Below, in pieces: positions 18,221 to 26,395 of a DNA stretch of 40,137 nucleotides. The position numbers were made by a program, and so were the translations under genes. Position 1 is the stretch's first letter, and every line of letters begins with the position of its first letter. The DNA is from Fibrobacter sp. GTDB lineage: Bacteria > Fibrobacterota > Fibrobacteria > Fibrobacterales > Fibrobacteraceae. The stretch spans positions 1 to 40,137 of the forward strand of contig JAGDBD010000065.1 of NCBI GenBank assembly GCA_017959225.1, read 5' to 3'. The notes below the pieces were generated by a model, which was given only the letters and a program-made list of their open reading frames with translations, did not search any database and had not been told where the DNA came from.

Positions 18221-18592
18221 ATGAAGGTCATTCACACAGCAGATGCGCCGGCAGCGATCGGTCCTTATTCTCAAGCGATCGTCTCTGGCAATTTCGTCTA
18301 CACTTCTGGCCAGATTCCTATCAATCCGGCTTCGGGAAATGTGGAAGGTAACACCATTGAAGAACAGGCTGAACAGGCTTGCAAAAATGTGGAAGCGATT
18401 CTCAAAGCGGCAGGTTCCGATATTTCGAAAGTTGTCAAGACGACTTGCTTCCTCAAGAACCTTGGCGACTTTGCTGCCTTCAATGGAATTTACGAAAAGC
18501 ATTTTGTGAGTAAACCGGCTCGCAGCTGCTTTGAAGTTTCTGCATTGCCGAAGGGTTCCCTTGTGGAAATCGAAACGGTGGCAGAACTTTAA
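18221..18592 (+). CDS. ridA: RidA family enamine/imine deaminase
   Basis: Hydrolyses reactive 2-aminoacrylate-type enamines made by PLP enzymes. The 123 residues match RidA in length and motifs: the opening HTADAPAAIGPYSQAI, YTSGQIPINPASG, and near the C terminus KPARSCFEVSALPKGSLVEIE, which includes the Arg that binds substrate carboxylate and the terminal Glu. GGAG 7 bases upstream marks ATG 18221; earlier in-frame codons belong to the alaS end. It is probably read with alaS and ends at a strong terminator. Confidence 0.95.
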   Translation: MKVIHTADAPAAIGPYSQAIVSGNFVYTSGQIPINPASGNVEGNTIEEQAEQACKNVEAILKAAGSDISKVVKTTCFLKNLGDFAAFNGIYEKHFVSKPARSCFEVSALPKGSLVEIETVAEL

Positions 18593-18612
18593 TCCTTCAA
18601 AAGAAAAACTCG

Positions 18613-18644
18613 AAAGGCCCGTCCATTGGACGGGCCTTTTCTCT
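18613..18644 (+). terminator. Rho-independent terminator after ridA
   Basis: AAAGGCCCGTCC (18613-18624) pairs perfectly with 18628-18639 over the loop ATT, followed by a T-rich tail. It ends the alaS-ridA unit. Confidence 0.92.
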
Positions 18645-18650
18645 TTTAAT

Positions 18651-18671
18651 TTGCAAGAAATTCTATCTTTA
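18651..18671 (+). promoter_or_regulatory. Possible promoter of the GLUG-repeat gene
   Basis: TTGCAA (18651-18656) and TATCTTTA (18664-18671), which agrees with TAnnTTTG in all but the last base. The spacing between them is short. The gene starts 37 bases downstream behind GGAGGG. Confidence 0.3.
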
Positions 18672-18708
18672 AAGCAATTCTATTCATTCTCTTTGGTTTG
18701 GAGGGTTT

Positions 18709-21700
18709 ATGGGAAACTTCCCTGTTGTTGCAGTGGTTGCGTTAGCAATGCTTGTGAGCCAAGCTTTTGCCGCTTGGGATGGATCGTCGAAAGTTCCGAT
18801 TCGGGTTTCTCGAAACGATTCTCTTTTTTATGAAATCACAAGCCCGGAAGAGCTTATCGGTTATTTGACAACGTTGACGTCTGCACCTGGAGAAGCGCAT
18901 GCTTATCTCAAAAATGATATCGTTTTTGGATCGGATACGGCAAGTCTTTCTCCGGTGTTTCGGGCGCAAAAGTCGAATGTACCGTATTTGAACAGCGTTT
19001 TCGATGGCCGGGGCCATACAATTTACGGCTATTATTCTTCCAAAGGTGTCTTTGAAACCATCGGAAGTGAAGGTGTCGTCAAAAATTTGAATTTGGCGAA
19101 CAGTAAAATCGGCGCGGATACGGTCTATTCGATTGGTGGACTTGCCAATGCTAATTTGGGACAAATTGAAAATGTGGAAGTCCGTAATACGCAGGTATTT
19201 TCGTCGTATCATACGGGGGGTATTATTGGTTGTGTCAATTCCCAAAGTAAATTGGCCAGTGTGCGGACTGCTCGCATGGTGGGTGGTTCGGTAAAGGGGA
19301 AAGTCGAAGTCGGTGGAATTGTTGGCTGGGTCAATGGCTCCCTAGAGAATGTCTACAATTCTTCGACGGTGACGGTGGAAGAGTTGAATAACGAAAATGG
19401 ACCGACTGTCTCGGTCGGTGGCATTGCAGGCTACTTCGAACCTTCGGATTATTCTGCTTTTTCTTCGCTTGTCAACGAAGGAAACGTTTCTGCGTATACG
19501 AATCGAATTCGGATTAATGTGGGAGGTATCGCTGGGATTGTGAAAGCGGAAGTAAGAGATGCTCTCAATAAAGGAAAGGTTTTTTCCAAGACCAAGGGCG
19601 CAAATTCCTATACGGGCGGACTTTTTGGCCTTGCCGAGATGCCTTCAAGGAGCGGGAATCTGAGCAATTTGAGTAACCAAGGGCCGGTTTCCGCGATAAC
19701 TTGGGAAAAGGATACTTCCTCCGTTGTTTTTTATGTGGGCGGTGCCGTCGGCTTTGCTCAAAATGCCAATTTGGCAAATGTGTTCAATTCTGCGGCAGTT
19801 GAAGTGAGTGCCCGTGGCGCTAAATCCATGGCAGAAGTCGGCGGAATTGTAGGCTATTATAAAATGTCCTATGACGATCGAAAAATGTCGGGTGTTGGAA
19901 ACTGGGGAAGTGTATCTGTAGAAGCGGGTCGCCTGTTGGAAGTGGGCGGCATTGCGGGATATATGAAAGGTTATTCGTCGAAGTCGGCTCCGATTTTGTC
20001 GTTCAGCTTTAACCATGGAAATGTGACCGCAAAGAGTACGCTCGATACAACGCGTATGTACATATTCCATGTTGGCGGCGCTGTTGGATATTCGGAACGT
20101 GGAACTATTCACGATATTTATAACCTCGGAAATGTCATTACCGAAAATTATGAAACGCTAGAAGATACACGCTTTGAGGGCGAAATCAATTTCGTCGGTG
20201 GACTCGTGGGATGCCTGTATGGAACGGATGGTTCTGCGTTGATGAATTCTTACAGCGCGGCAAAGAAAATCCAAGGCGATCGAATCGGCGGCATTGTCGG
20301 AACGCTTTATTATGGATCTCCGACAAAAAAGAACAGCTTTGATTCCACCCTGTTGAAAATCGATGCGGCTGGCGATACCGCGTTCATGTACTATTATAAT
20401 CCGGGACACGATCTTTTAAAAACGGGAAAGTCGACAGCCTACATGACGTCGGATGAGTTCCTTGTTTCGTTGAATACCGCACAGGATTCTCTTGTGGATC
20501 GAGGCATTTGGAATCGTGATGATGATCGAAATGCGGGCTATCCGTATTTCAGTTTTGATACGACCGATGCCTATGAGGGAGAAATTGGTGATGCGGGCTG
20601 GGACGGAACTTCCAAAACACCCAAACAGATGTTGATCGATGATACGCTTTATTTCGCCATCACTTCGCCCGAAGAACTTGTCGGATACCTGGACCTTTTG
20701 ATTCAAAAGAATGGTCTTGCCCGTGGCGCCTTGATGAATGACATTTCCTTTGGCAAGGATACAGCAACCCTATCGAAAAGAAAACTCGAACGCGGTGCTG
20801 CGGATCCTTTCAACTGTCTGGATGAAAAGTTTATAGGACAGGGACATACGATTTACGGCTTGAATACGGACCGTGGACTTTTCCACTGTACATATAAAGA
20901 CGGAATCATTTTAGACTTGACGATTGCTGGTAGCGCTTTCCACAACGAAAAAGAAGAAAGCATTGCCGCCTTTGTCGATGGTGCGCACCGGGGCGTTTTG
21001 AAAGGTGTTGAAATCCGCAACAGCACGGTAAAAACCAACGGCTATGCTGCGGCAGGCATTGTGGGCGGAGGCTTGCAAGGTGCTTCAGAAGATGAAAATT
21101 TCGGCTATCTCTTAAATTCTCAAAACATCTATACCCATGTGGAAGCGAAAAAAGTCGCTGGAGGTTTGGCCGTCATTTCGGAAACGGTCCTTTCGGAACT
21201 CAGCAATTCGGGAAACGTGACTTCGGATTCCGTGGCAGGTGGAATCGCAGCATTTCTTCGGAAGTCGACTTCATCATCTTCTTCTGTGGCGACCATGCTT
21301 TCGAATTCTGGAAACGTTACAGCTGAAGGTAGCGGAAATACTTACGTAGGCGGCATCGCTGCCGTGAACTGGAACGTGGGAATGCACAATGTGGAATCTG
21401 TAGGAACGGTAAAGAGCGTTTCGAAAAATGGAATTGCTATGGCCGGTGGCGTTACCGCATATATGGAAGGTCTAGAGGACTTGTCCGGAGCGGCAGTGCT
21501 TACTTCAGCGGGTAACCGAGGGAACGTCATTGCTAAAGGGGACTCCGCATTTGCCGGTGGAATTGTCGGGTATTCTGTCAGCCATCAAAAATGGTACAAC
21601 GTAGTCACTCAAGTTTTTAACTATGGAATTGTTTGGACGGAATCTACCCATGTTTCTTTTGCCGGTGGAATTGCTGGTGTTTTCAAGAATACGCTTTTGC

Positions 21701-22242
21701 AAAGTTTTTATAATCGCGGGGCCATTCTCCATCCCAGTCCTTTGGCATCTTCCTTTGCAGCGGGACTTTCTGCGTATGCCGATGCAGAGTGCATCTTTGC
21801 GAACGGATATAGTGTTTCGGATTCGTTGCACGCAAAGGTTGTGAACGAAATCTATTTGGATGAAGATGGAAAATATGGAGAAAGTGGAATTCAAGAAAGT
21901 GCGATTTTCTCACTTGAAAATTCCACCCTCGATGAATTGCAGTCTCCGGAAATGGTAGAAACTTTGGGAAGTTATTTCCGTTACAACCCGGGCTGCTTCC
22001 CGGTGCTTGAATTCGACACCAGTTCCACTTGCTACGTCGAAAGGGATTACGCGGCATTCACGTCAGAAGAAGATTCTCTTAAAGAAGAGGGTGACCGTGA
22101 CCGTATTTTGCCAAAGCGTGAACTCGTTGGAACGTCGCCAAAAATCCAGGTCCGCCGTGAAGGAAACCTCCTTCGCGTTTACAGCCGCAAATTTAAGGAG
22201 GGAGAAGCTCTGTTTGATCTGACAGGCCATCGCGTTCGATAG
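18709..22242 (+). CDS. Large secreted GLUG-repeat protein with internal duplication
   Basis: A 1177-residue secreted repeat protein. Residues 1-21 are a signal peptide (…VSQAFA). The rest is a series of GLUG-type repeats with the recurring core GGI(V/A)G or GGAVG, alternating with segments such as NSGNVTA and NEGNVSA, typical of beta-solenoid surface proteins. Two large modules each begin with a near-identical opening: WDGSSK at residue 23 and WDGTSK at 631, each followed by FxITSPEEL(I/V)GYL and by GxGHTIYG. The C terminus (RREGNLLRVYSRKFKEGEAL, then FDLTGHRVR) resembles the start of a sorting tail but stops there. GGAGGG before ATG 18709 supports the start. GLUG proteins are often adhesins; a function here is not established. 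Confidence 0.82.
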   Translation: MGNFPVVAVVALAMLVSQAFAAWDGSSKVPIRVSRNDSLFYEITSPEELIGYLTTLTSAPGEAHAYLKNDIVFGSDTASLSPVFRAQKSNVPYLNSVFDGRGHTIYGYYSSKGVFETIGSEGVVKNLNLANSKIGADTVYSIGGLANANLGQIENVEVRNTQVFSSYHTGGIIGCVNSQSKLASVRTARMVGGSVKGKVEVGGIVGWVNGSLENVYNSSTVTVEELNNENGPTVSVGGIAGYFEPSDYSAFSSLVNEGNVSAYTNRIRINVGGIAGIVKAEVRDALNKGKVFSKTKGANSYTGGLFGLAEMPSRSGNLSNLSNQGPVSAITWEKDTSSVVFYVGGAVGFAQNANLANVFNSAAVEVSARGAKSMAEVGGIVGYYKMSYDDRKMSGVGNWGSVSVEAGRLLEVGGIAGYMKGYSSKSAPILSFSFNHGNVTAKSTLDTTRMYIFHVGGAVGYSERGTIHDIYNLGNVITENYETLEDTRFEGEINFVGGLVGCLYGTDGSALMNSYSAAKKIQGDRIGGIVGTLYYGSPTKKNSFDSTLLKIDAAGDTAFMYYYNPGHDLLKTGKSTAYMTSDEFLVSLNTAQDSLVDRGIWNRDDDRNAGYPYFSFDTTDAYEGEIGDAGWDGTSKTPKQMLIDDTLYFAITSPEELVGYLDLLIQKNGLARGALMNDISFGKDTATLSKRKLERGAADPFNCLDEKFIGQGHTIYGLNTDRGLFHCTYKDGIILDLTIAGSAFHNEKEESIAAFVDGAHRGVLKGVEIRNSTVKTNGYAAAGIVGGGLQGASEDENFGYLLNSQNIYTHVEAKKVAGGLAVISETVLSELSNSGNVTSDSVAGGIAAFLRKSTSSSSSVATMLSNSGNVTAEGSGNTYVGGIAAVNWNVGMHNVESVGTVKSVSKNGIAMAGGVTAYMEGLEDLSGAAVLTSAGNRGNVIAKGDSAFAGGIVGYSVSHQKWYNVVTQVFNYGIVWTESTHVSFAGGIAGVFKNTLLQSFYNRGAILHPSPLASSFAAGLSAYADAECIFANGYSVSDSLHAKVVNEIYLDEDGKYGESGIQESAIFSLENSTLDELQSPEMVETLGSYFRYNPGCFPVLEFDTSSTCYVERDYAAFTSEEDSLKEEGDRDRILPKRELVGTSPKIQVRREGNLLRVYSRKFKEGEALFDLTGHRVR

Positions 22243-22252
22243 CCGCTTACAG

Positions 22253-22281
22253 AAAAAGGCTCGCCATCGGCGAGCCTTTTT
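22253..22281. terminator. Bidirectional rho-independent terminator
   Basis: AAAAAGGCTCGCC (22253-22265) and its perfect complement at 22269-22281, loop ATC. It serves both the GLUG-repeat gene and the leftward sigma factor gene. Confidence 0.92.
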
Positions 22282-22299
22282 GATTTTCAAAATAAAGAA

Positions 22300-23112
22300 T
22301 TACTTGTTGATCGCTGCGAGGAAGGCGTCCTTCTTTTCTTGCAGGAATTCGCGGCTGTTGTACTTGCGAATGCGGCGAAGAGCCTGGTCGCGCAACTGAC
22401 GCACACGTTCGTGGGAAATGTTCATGGATTCGCCCACTTCGCGAAGGGTCTGCGGAGCTTCCTGGTTAATGCCGAAAATGCCTTCGATGACTTTGGCTTC
22501 GCGTTCCGGAAGCTGTTCCATGAGTTCCTTGGAAAGGTTTTCCACGCTCTGGATTTCGGAATCGGATTCCGGGTTTGATGCGCTGCCGTCGGCGAGAACT
22601 TCGGCATAGGTAGCCTTGGAATCCGCCTTGAGCGGGCTGTCGAAAGAAACGCCGCGCTGACCGATCTGAATCAACTCGCGAATGTCTTCGCTGATTTCCT
22701 TACCGCGGGATTGTTCGTGCAACGCCTTGCGAACGCGCAGGTGCTGGTTCGCCGGAAGACGAATCAAGTTGCCCTGTTCGTTAATGGCGCGGGTAATGTA
22801 CGCTTTAATCCACCAAACACCGTAACTGATGAACTTCAAACCACGGGTATGTTCAAAACTTTCGATGGCACGAACGAGGCACATAGCGCCTTCGCTCACA
22901 AGGTCTGGGAGAGGAATCGGGCAGCCGCGGTATTGGATGGCGACTTTCAAAACGAATCGCATGTTGGCAGAAATGAGCTTCTGACGAGCGATTTTGTCAC
23001 CTTCTTTTGCTTTTTGGAACAGGATCTGTTCTTCTTCACGAGTCAGCGGGGCTGTCTTGCGAATGTCGTCCAAATAGCGCTTCAGGGTGACGTCTGTTGA
23101 ATCAATATGCAT
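22300..23112 (-). CDS. Sigma-70 family RNA polymerase sigma factor, short RpoD-like type
   Basis: A 270-residue sigma factor lacking region 1.1. Region 1.2 is at 8-22 (LKRYLDDIRKTAPLT), region 2 at about 40-120 with LPDLVSEGAMCLVRAIESFE and the -10-binding helix GLKFISYGVWWIKAYITRAI, and region 4 at about 195-255 with the helix-turn-helix TLREVGESMNISHERVRQL. Region 3 is short. The FISYxVWWI form and overall size resemble the primary sigma of Bacteroidetes, which reads TAnnTTTG promoters; whether this is the primary or a secondary factor cannot be decided from one window. AGGA 7 bases upstream supports ATG 23112. A TATTAT run lies at about 23131-23136 on this strand. Confidence 0.9.
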   Translation of the reverse strand: MHIDSTDVTLKRYLDDIRKTAPLTREEEQILFQKAKEGDKIARQKLISANMRFVLKVAIQYRGCPIPLPDLVSEGAMCLVRAIESFEHTRGLKFISYGVWWIKAYITRAINEQGNLIRLPANQHLRVRKALHEQSRGKEISEDIRELIQIGQRGVSFDSPLKADSKATYAEVLADGSASNPESDSEIQSVENLSKELMEQLPEREAKVIEGIFGINQEAPQTLREVGESMNISHERVRQLRDQALRRIRKYNSREFLQEKKDAFLAAINK

Positions 23113-23417
23113 TTATTGTCCTTTTTCCTATAATATCGCTTTTTTTTAGAGCAAGGAGTGTGCCAAGAGTGTAAAATTTAGGGAGCTTTTTGTTTTCAAT
23201 TGCCTTTTTTCGAAGATTTGAGGCATTCATATCCAATTTGTGTGCTTTTTGCAACAAGAAGAAAACATTTTTGAAGTCAGATTCATCAAGGATACTCAAA
23301 AATGTAGTAAAATTTAAGTGACGTTTGTGTTTTGTTTGTCACTAAAAAATGACGGACGCAAAAGGCTCCATCAAGGCTGGATTTTAACGGATTTTTCGCA
23401 AATTCACGGCAAAATCT
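23113..23417. other. Intergenic region between the sigma factor and methyltransferase genes
   Basis: An AT-rich gap between divergent genes. It presumably holds the sigma factor promoter (GCGATATTATAGG on the minus strand near 23130). A leftward reading frame of 65 codons runs from a TTG at 23299 to 23102 and overlaps the sigma start by 11 bases, but it has no ribosome site and no family I recognise. No hairpin with a T-run is visible. Confidence 0.5.
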
Positions 23418-23425
23418 TATATTTC
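23418..23425 (+). promoter_or_regulatory. TAnnTTTN element just before the methyltransferase start
   Basis: TATATTTC agrees with TAnnTTTG in all but the last base and ends 6 bases before ATG 23432. There is no ribosome site, so this may be another leaderless start. Confidence 0.35.
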
Positions 23426-23431
23426 TCGCAT

Positions 23432-24220
23432 ATGTCAGTGAAAGAACCAGATCAATCTGTATGGGACCGTTTTTGGGCGCGCAAGCAGGACCTTTCCAAG
23501 GTTTATCCTGCGTCTCCGGCGATCCGCAAAACGATTCATAAATATTTCCCGAATGTGCAGGGAATGAAAATTTTGGAAGTGGGACCGGGTACCGGTCGAG
23601 ACAGTGCCGAACTTGCAAAGCAGGGCGCCGACGTTTACGTTCTCGATTTTTCAGCGGAAAGCTTGAAAACGGTGGAGAATTTGCGTATCCGCGAACATTT
23701 GGAAGACAACTTGCACTGCGTTCGCGGTGATGCGTTCCATTCTCCCTTCCCGGACAATACCTTCGACCTGATTTTTCATCAGGGCCTCGCAGAACATTTC
23801 GTGGATCCAAATCCGTTGATTCAGGAAAACTTCCGCATTATCAAGGAAGGCGGATACATCCTGTGCGACGTTCCCCAAACTTTCCACATTTATACTGTGA
23901 TCAAGCATATTTTGATCGCCATGGATAAATGGTTCGCCGGTTGGGAAACTCAGTTCACCATTAACGGTCTCCGCTCCTTGATCCGTCGGGCAGGCTTCGA
24001 CATTACTTACGAATATGGCGACTGGATGCGTCCGAACCTCTTCTACCGCATGTTGCGTGAACTCTGTTTCAAGTTCAACGTGGAACTTCCGAAGTATCCG
24101 CTGCATGGATCGGTGTACCAAAAGGCGAAAGATGCGTTCCTCGATACCTTTGACCGGGTTCCCTTGGCCCGTTACACTCAGCTTTCCATAGGCATTCTCG
24201 CCCAAAAGCCTAAGAAGTAA
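23432..24220 (+). CDS. Class I SAM-dependent methyltransferase
   Basis: The 262-residue protein has the SAM-binding motif MKILEVGPGTGRDSAELA near residue 42, an acidic strand-2 end (VYVLDFS), GDAFHSPFPDNTFDLIFHQG as motif II/post-I, and GGYILCDVP. This is the methyltransferase type 11 pattern. The substrate is unknown. The stop overlaps the start of the glycosyltransferase (TAATG), and the third gene is a lipid-carrier-type membrane protein, so modification of a glycan or glycolipid is the best guess. ATG 23432 is chosen because a longer reading (to 23318) is not methyltransferase-like and would run through the promoter element. Confidence 0.85.
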   Translation: MSVKEPDQSVWDRFWARKQDLSKVYPASPAIRKTIHKYFPNVQGMKILEVGPGTGRDSAELAKQGADVYVLDFSAESLKTVENLRIREHLEDNLHCVRGDAFHSPFPDNTFDLIFHQGLAEHFVDPNPLIQENFRIIKEGGYILCDVPQTFHIYTVIKHILIAMDKWFAGWETQFTINGLRSLIRRAGFDITYEYGDWMRPNLFYRMLRELCFKFNVELPKYPLHGSVYQKAKDAFLDTFDRVPLARYTQLSIGILAQKPKK

Positions 24221-25338
24221 TGAAGATTCTCCTTCTCCATCGCAAGGACCCGCATCATCCGGATGCAGCGGAATCGGAATTTCACCTGTTCCGGATTTTT
24301 GCAAAGATCGCTTCATTTGGACATGAAGTGGTGATGCTTTCGTCTTCTTTTCGCGGGGCGGATCCCCGTGAAAACATCGACGGAGTGCAGGTCGTTCGAC
24401 GGGGAAAAGGCTTGTTTCTGTACCGCTTGGGACTAAAAAAACAGATCCGTCAGTTGAACAAGGAATTCCATTTTGACGTGGTGGTGGAAAATTTGGATGC
24501 CCGTCCGCTGCTCGTGTCGAAAAAAACGGATTTGCCTACAGCCGTGCTCGTGCGGCAGTTGTGGAAAACGGCCATATTCCGGGAAAGCCTTTCTTTGAAG
24601 GCGCTTTACATCTGGTTCTGGGAACTTTGCATTCCGAGCTATTACACCCGTTCCGAATTTATTGCCATAAGCCCTTCGGTGATGCGTGGACTTTTGAGTT
24701 TGGGAATTTCCCGAAAGAAGGTTTCGCTGGTCTATTGTGGAGCGGATCCCATTCCGGAAGCTTTTACGGAAATGCCAAAAAAGGAACGTTTCTTTTTGTG
24801 GCGGTCCTCCGAAAATCATTCGGCGGGATTAATCACTGCGCTGGATGCTTTTGAAACCTTTAGCCGTCGCCATCCGGAGATGAACTTCCTTTTGCGCATC
24901 GTCGGCAATATTCGAAAAGAGAATCGACTGCCTCATGAAATCCGTAGGCGTGGTCTTGGAGACCGGGTTCTGGTGGAATTGAATTCTTCATATGAACGGC
25001 GGATCGATTTGATGCGTAGGGCGTATTGTCTGCTCCAGACCGATCGTCAGGAAGGCTGGTGCTATTCGGCCATTGAAGCGGGGAAGTGCGGTACGACAAC
25101 GATTGCGCCGGACGATTCCGGTTATAAAGATTGCATTCGCGATGGTGTGACCGGGCTTTTGTACCCGATTGGCAAAGGCGTGGAAGGTTGCGTCAAGCAA
25201 ATGGAACACCTGATCGAAGACGAAAAACTCCGTGAAAAATTGCAGGCGAATGCAAAACGCTATGCAGATGGATTTCATTGGGGGCGTACGGCAAATGAAA
25301 TTTTAGCGGTCTTACAAAAGACCATCGAGAATCGATGA
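24220..25338 (+). CDS. Glycosyltransferase, GT4-like
   Basis: A 372-residue GT-B fold glycosyltransferase. The N-terminal half starts MKILLLHRKDPHHPDAAES, similar to GT4 enzymes, and contains SEFIAISPSVMRGLLSLGI and VSLVYCGADP at the domain junction. The C-terminal half has LLRIVGN, the nucleotide-sugar site TDRQEGWCYSAIEAGKCGT with the EX7E pair, and DGVTGLLYPIG. The donor and acceptor cannot be told. The gene overlaps the methyltransferase stop by one base and the next start by four (ATGA), so the three are translationally coupled. Confidence 0.88.
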   Translation: MKILLLHRKDPHHPDAAESEFHLFRIFAKIASFGHEVVMLSSSFRGADPRENIDGVQVVRRGKGLFLYRLGLKKQIRQLNKEFHFDVVVENLDARPLLVSKKTDLPTAVLVRQLWKTAIFRESLSLKALYIWFWELCIPSYYTRSEFIAISPSVMRGLLSLGISRKKVSLVYCGADPIPEAFTEMPKKERFFLWRSSENHSAGLITALDAFETFSRRHPEMNFLLRIVGNIRKENRLPHEIRRRGLGDRVLVELNSSYERRIDLMRRAYCLLQTDRQEGWCYSAIEAGKCGTTTIAPDDSGYKDCIRDGVTGLLYPIGKGVEGCVKQMEHLIEDEKLREKLQANAKRYADGFHWGRTANEILAVLQKTIENR

Positions 25339-26312
25339 ACAAGCCTGTGAAGTCCTTTTTGATTTTTTGCGTGAAGCTCCTAGTGACGCTTGTCCCTTGT
25401 TACTTTGTGTACAATAAAATCGTTTGTGCACCGGGTTGGGATACAGGCGATATTTGGGATTTGTTTACTGCGTCTTCGGTGCTCCCCTTGGGCATTGCTC
25501 TGGGGTGTCTTGCCCTTTCCAATTTTACGGGTTGCTTGCAATGGAAATTGCTGTTAGACAAGCAAAACGTTCATATGGGCTATTGGCATTTGGTGAAGCT
25601 CTATTTTGTGGGTCTGTTCTTTAACAATTTTATGCCGGGAAATGTGGGTGGCGACGTGAAGAAAGTGTACGATGTCCGCATGCAGGGGGACCAGCAGACG
25701 GTGGGCGGAGGCCTTACTGCGACTTTCTTTGATCGCCTTTTTGGGCTTTTCTTTTTAAATGTCCTTGCACTGGCTGTCGGTGCGCTGTTTTTTATTCGGG
25801 ATCCGAATCAGCGGTTGTTTTTGCTCCCTTCGTTTTGGGTGTTTGTGGGCTTTTGCGTTTTGTTTGCAGGCCTTTTTAGCAAGCGCATTGGACGCCTTCT
25901 CGCTTGGGTGTCGAACAAAGTTTTTCCCCGTTCGGTGCAGGAACGTTTTTTGCATTTCCAGGAACGTTTTCAGCTCTATCGCAATTGGAGGCTTTGGTTT
26001 CACATTACAGTCCTTTCGGCGGTGACCCAAAGCCTTCGGGTTGTTGTACACTTTTTTTGCGGAATTGCCGTTGGCCTTGAAATCGATGTTTCGTGGTATT
26101 TCTTCTTTATTCCCATGATTTCGGTGATCAGCGCCCTTCCGATTTCGATCGGGGGCTTTGGCCCGCGAGAACTTTTGGCCCAGTCCCTTTTTGAACGCAT
26201 CGGTGTGCCGGGATTGCAATCGGTGGTGGTGCAGCTTCTCGCTTATATGGTGAGCCTGGTGGTGAGCCTTGTGGGTGCGGTTTTCTTTTTGACAGAAAAG
26301 AAAAAGGGTTAA
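25335..26312 (+). CDS. Flippase-like integral membrane protein (lysylphosphatidylglycerol synthase TM / UPF0104 family)
   Basis: A 325-residue protein of about eight membrane helices. The family hallmarks are FNNFMPGNVGGDVKKVYDVRM around residue 95-115, GGGLTATFFDRLFGLFFLN, and the late ISALPISIGGFGPRELL. Members of this family (the membrane half of MprF and AglD-type proteins) are linked to moving or modifying lipid-linked substrates. Coupling with the glycosyltransferase suggests it handles the glycolipid made there. ATG 25335 overlaps the previous stop; a weak ribosome site is in the end of the previous gene. Confidence 0.85.
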   Translation: MNKPVKSFLIFCVKLLVTLVPCYFVYNKIVCAPGWDTGDIWDLFTASSVLPLGIALGCLALSNFTGCLQWKLLLDKQNVHMGYWHLVKLYFVGLFFNNFMPGNVGGDVKKVYDVRMQGDQQTVGGGLTATFFDRLFGLFFLNVLALAVGALFFIRDPNQRLFLLPSFWVFVGFCVLFAGLFSKRIGRLLAWVSNKVFPRSVQERFLHFQERFQLYRNWRLWFHITVLSAVTQSLRVVVHFFCGIAVGLEIDVSWYFFFIPMISVISALPISIGGFGPRELLAQSLFERIGVPGLQSVVVQLLAYMVSLVVSLVGAVFFLTEKKKG

Positions 26313-26395
26313 TTTTCTCCATTTCCCCGTTTCGAACGTCTTCTCTTTAGAAGGTTTTGAATCGTGAATTCAAAAACCGAAAAAGGAGATGCGTT

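Noticed and set aside
18659-18683. Direct repeat AATTCTAT, twice, 17 bases apart, before the GLUG-repeat gene
   Set aside because: Short, AT-rich and overlapping the promoter candidate; not distinct enough to call a regulator site.
23318-23431. N-terminal extension of the methyltransferase to 23318
   Set aside because: The extra 38 residues do not fit the family and cross the promoter element; ATG 23432 begins a normal N terminus.
26357-26395. Upstream TTG start for the helicase
   Set aside because: It lies in a dyad without a ribosome site, whereas TTG 26396 has AGGAG at correct distance.
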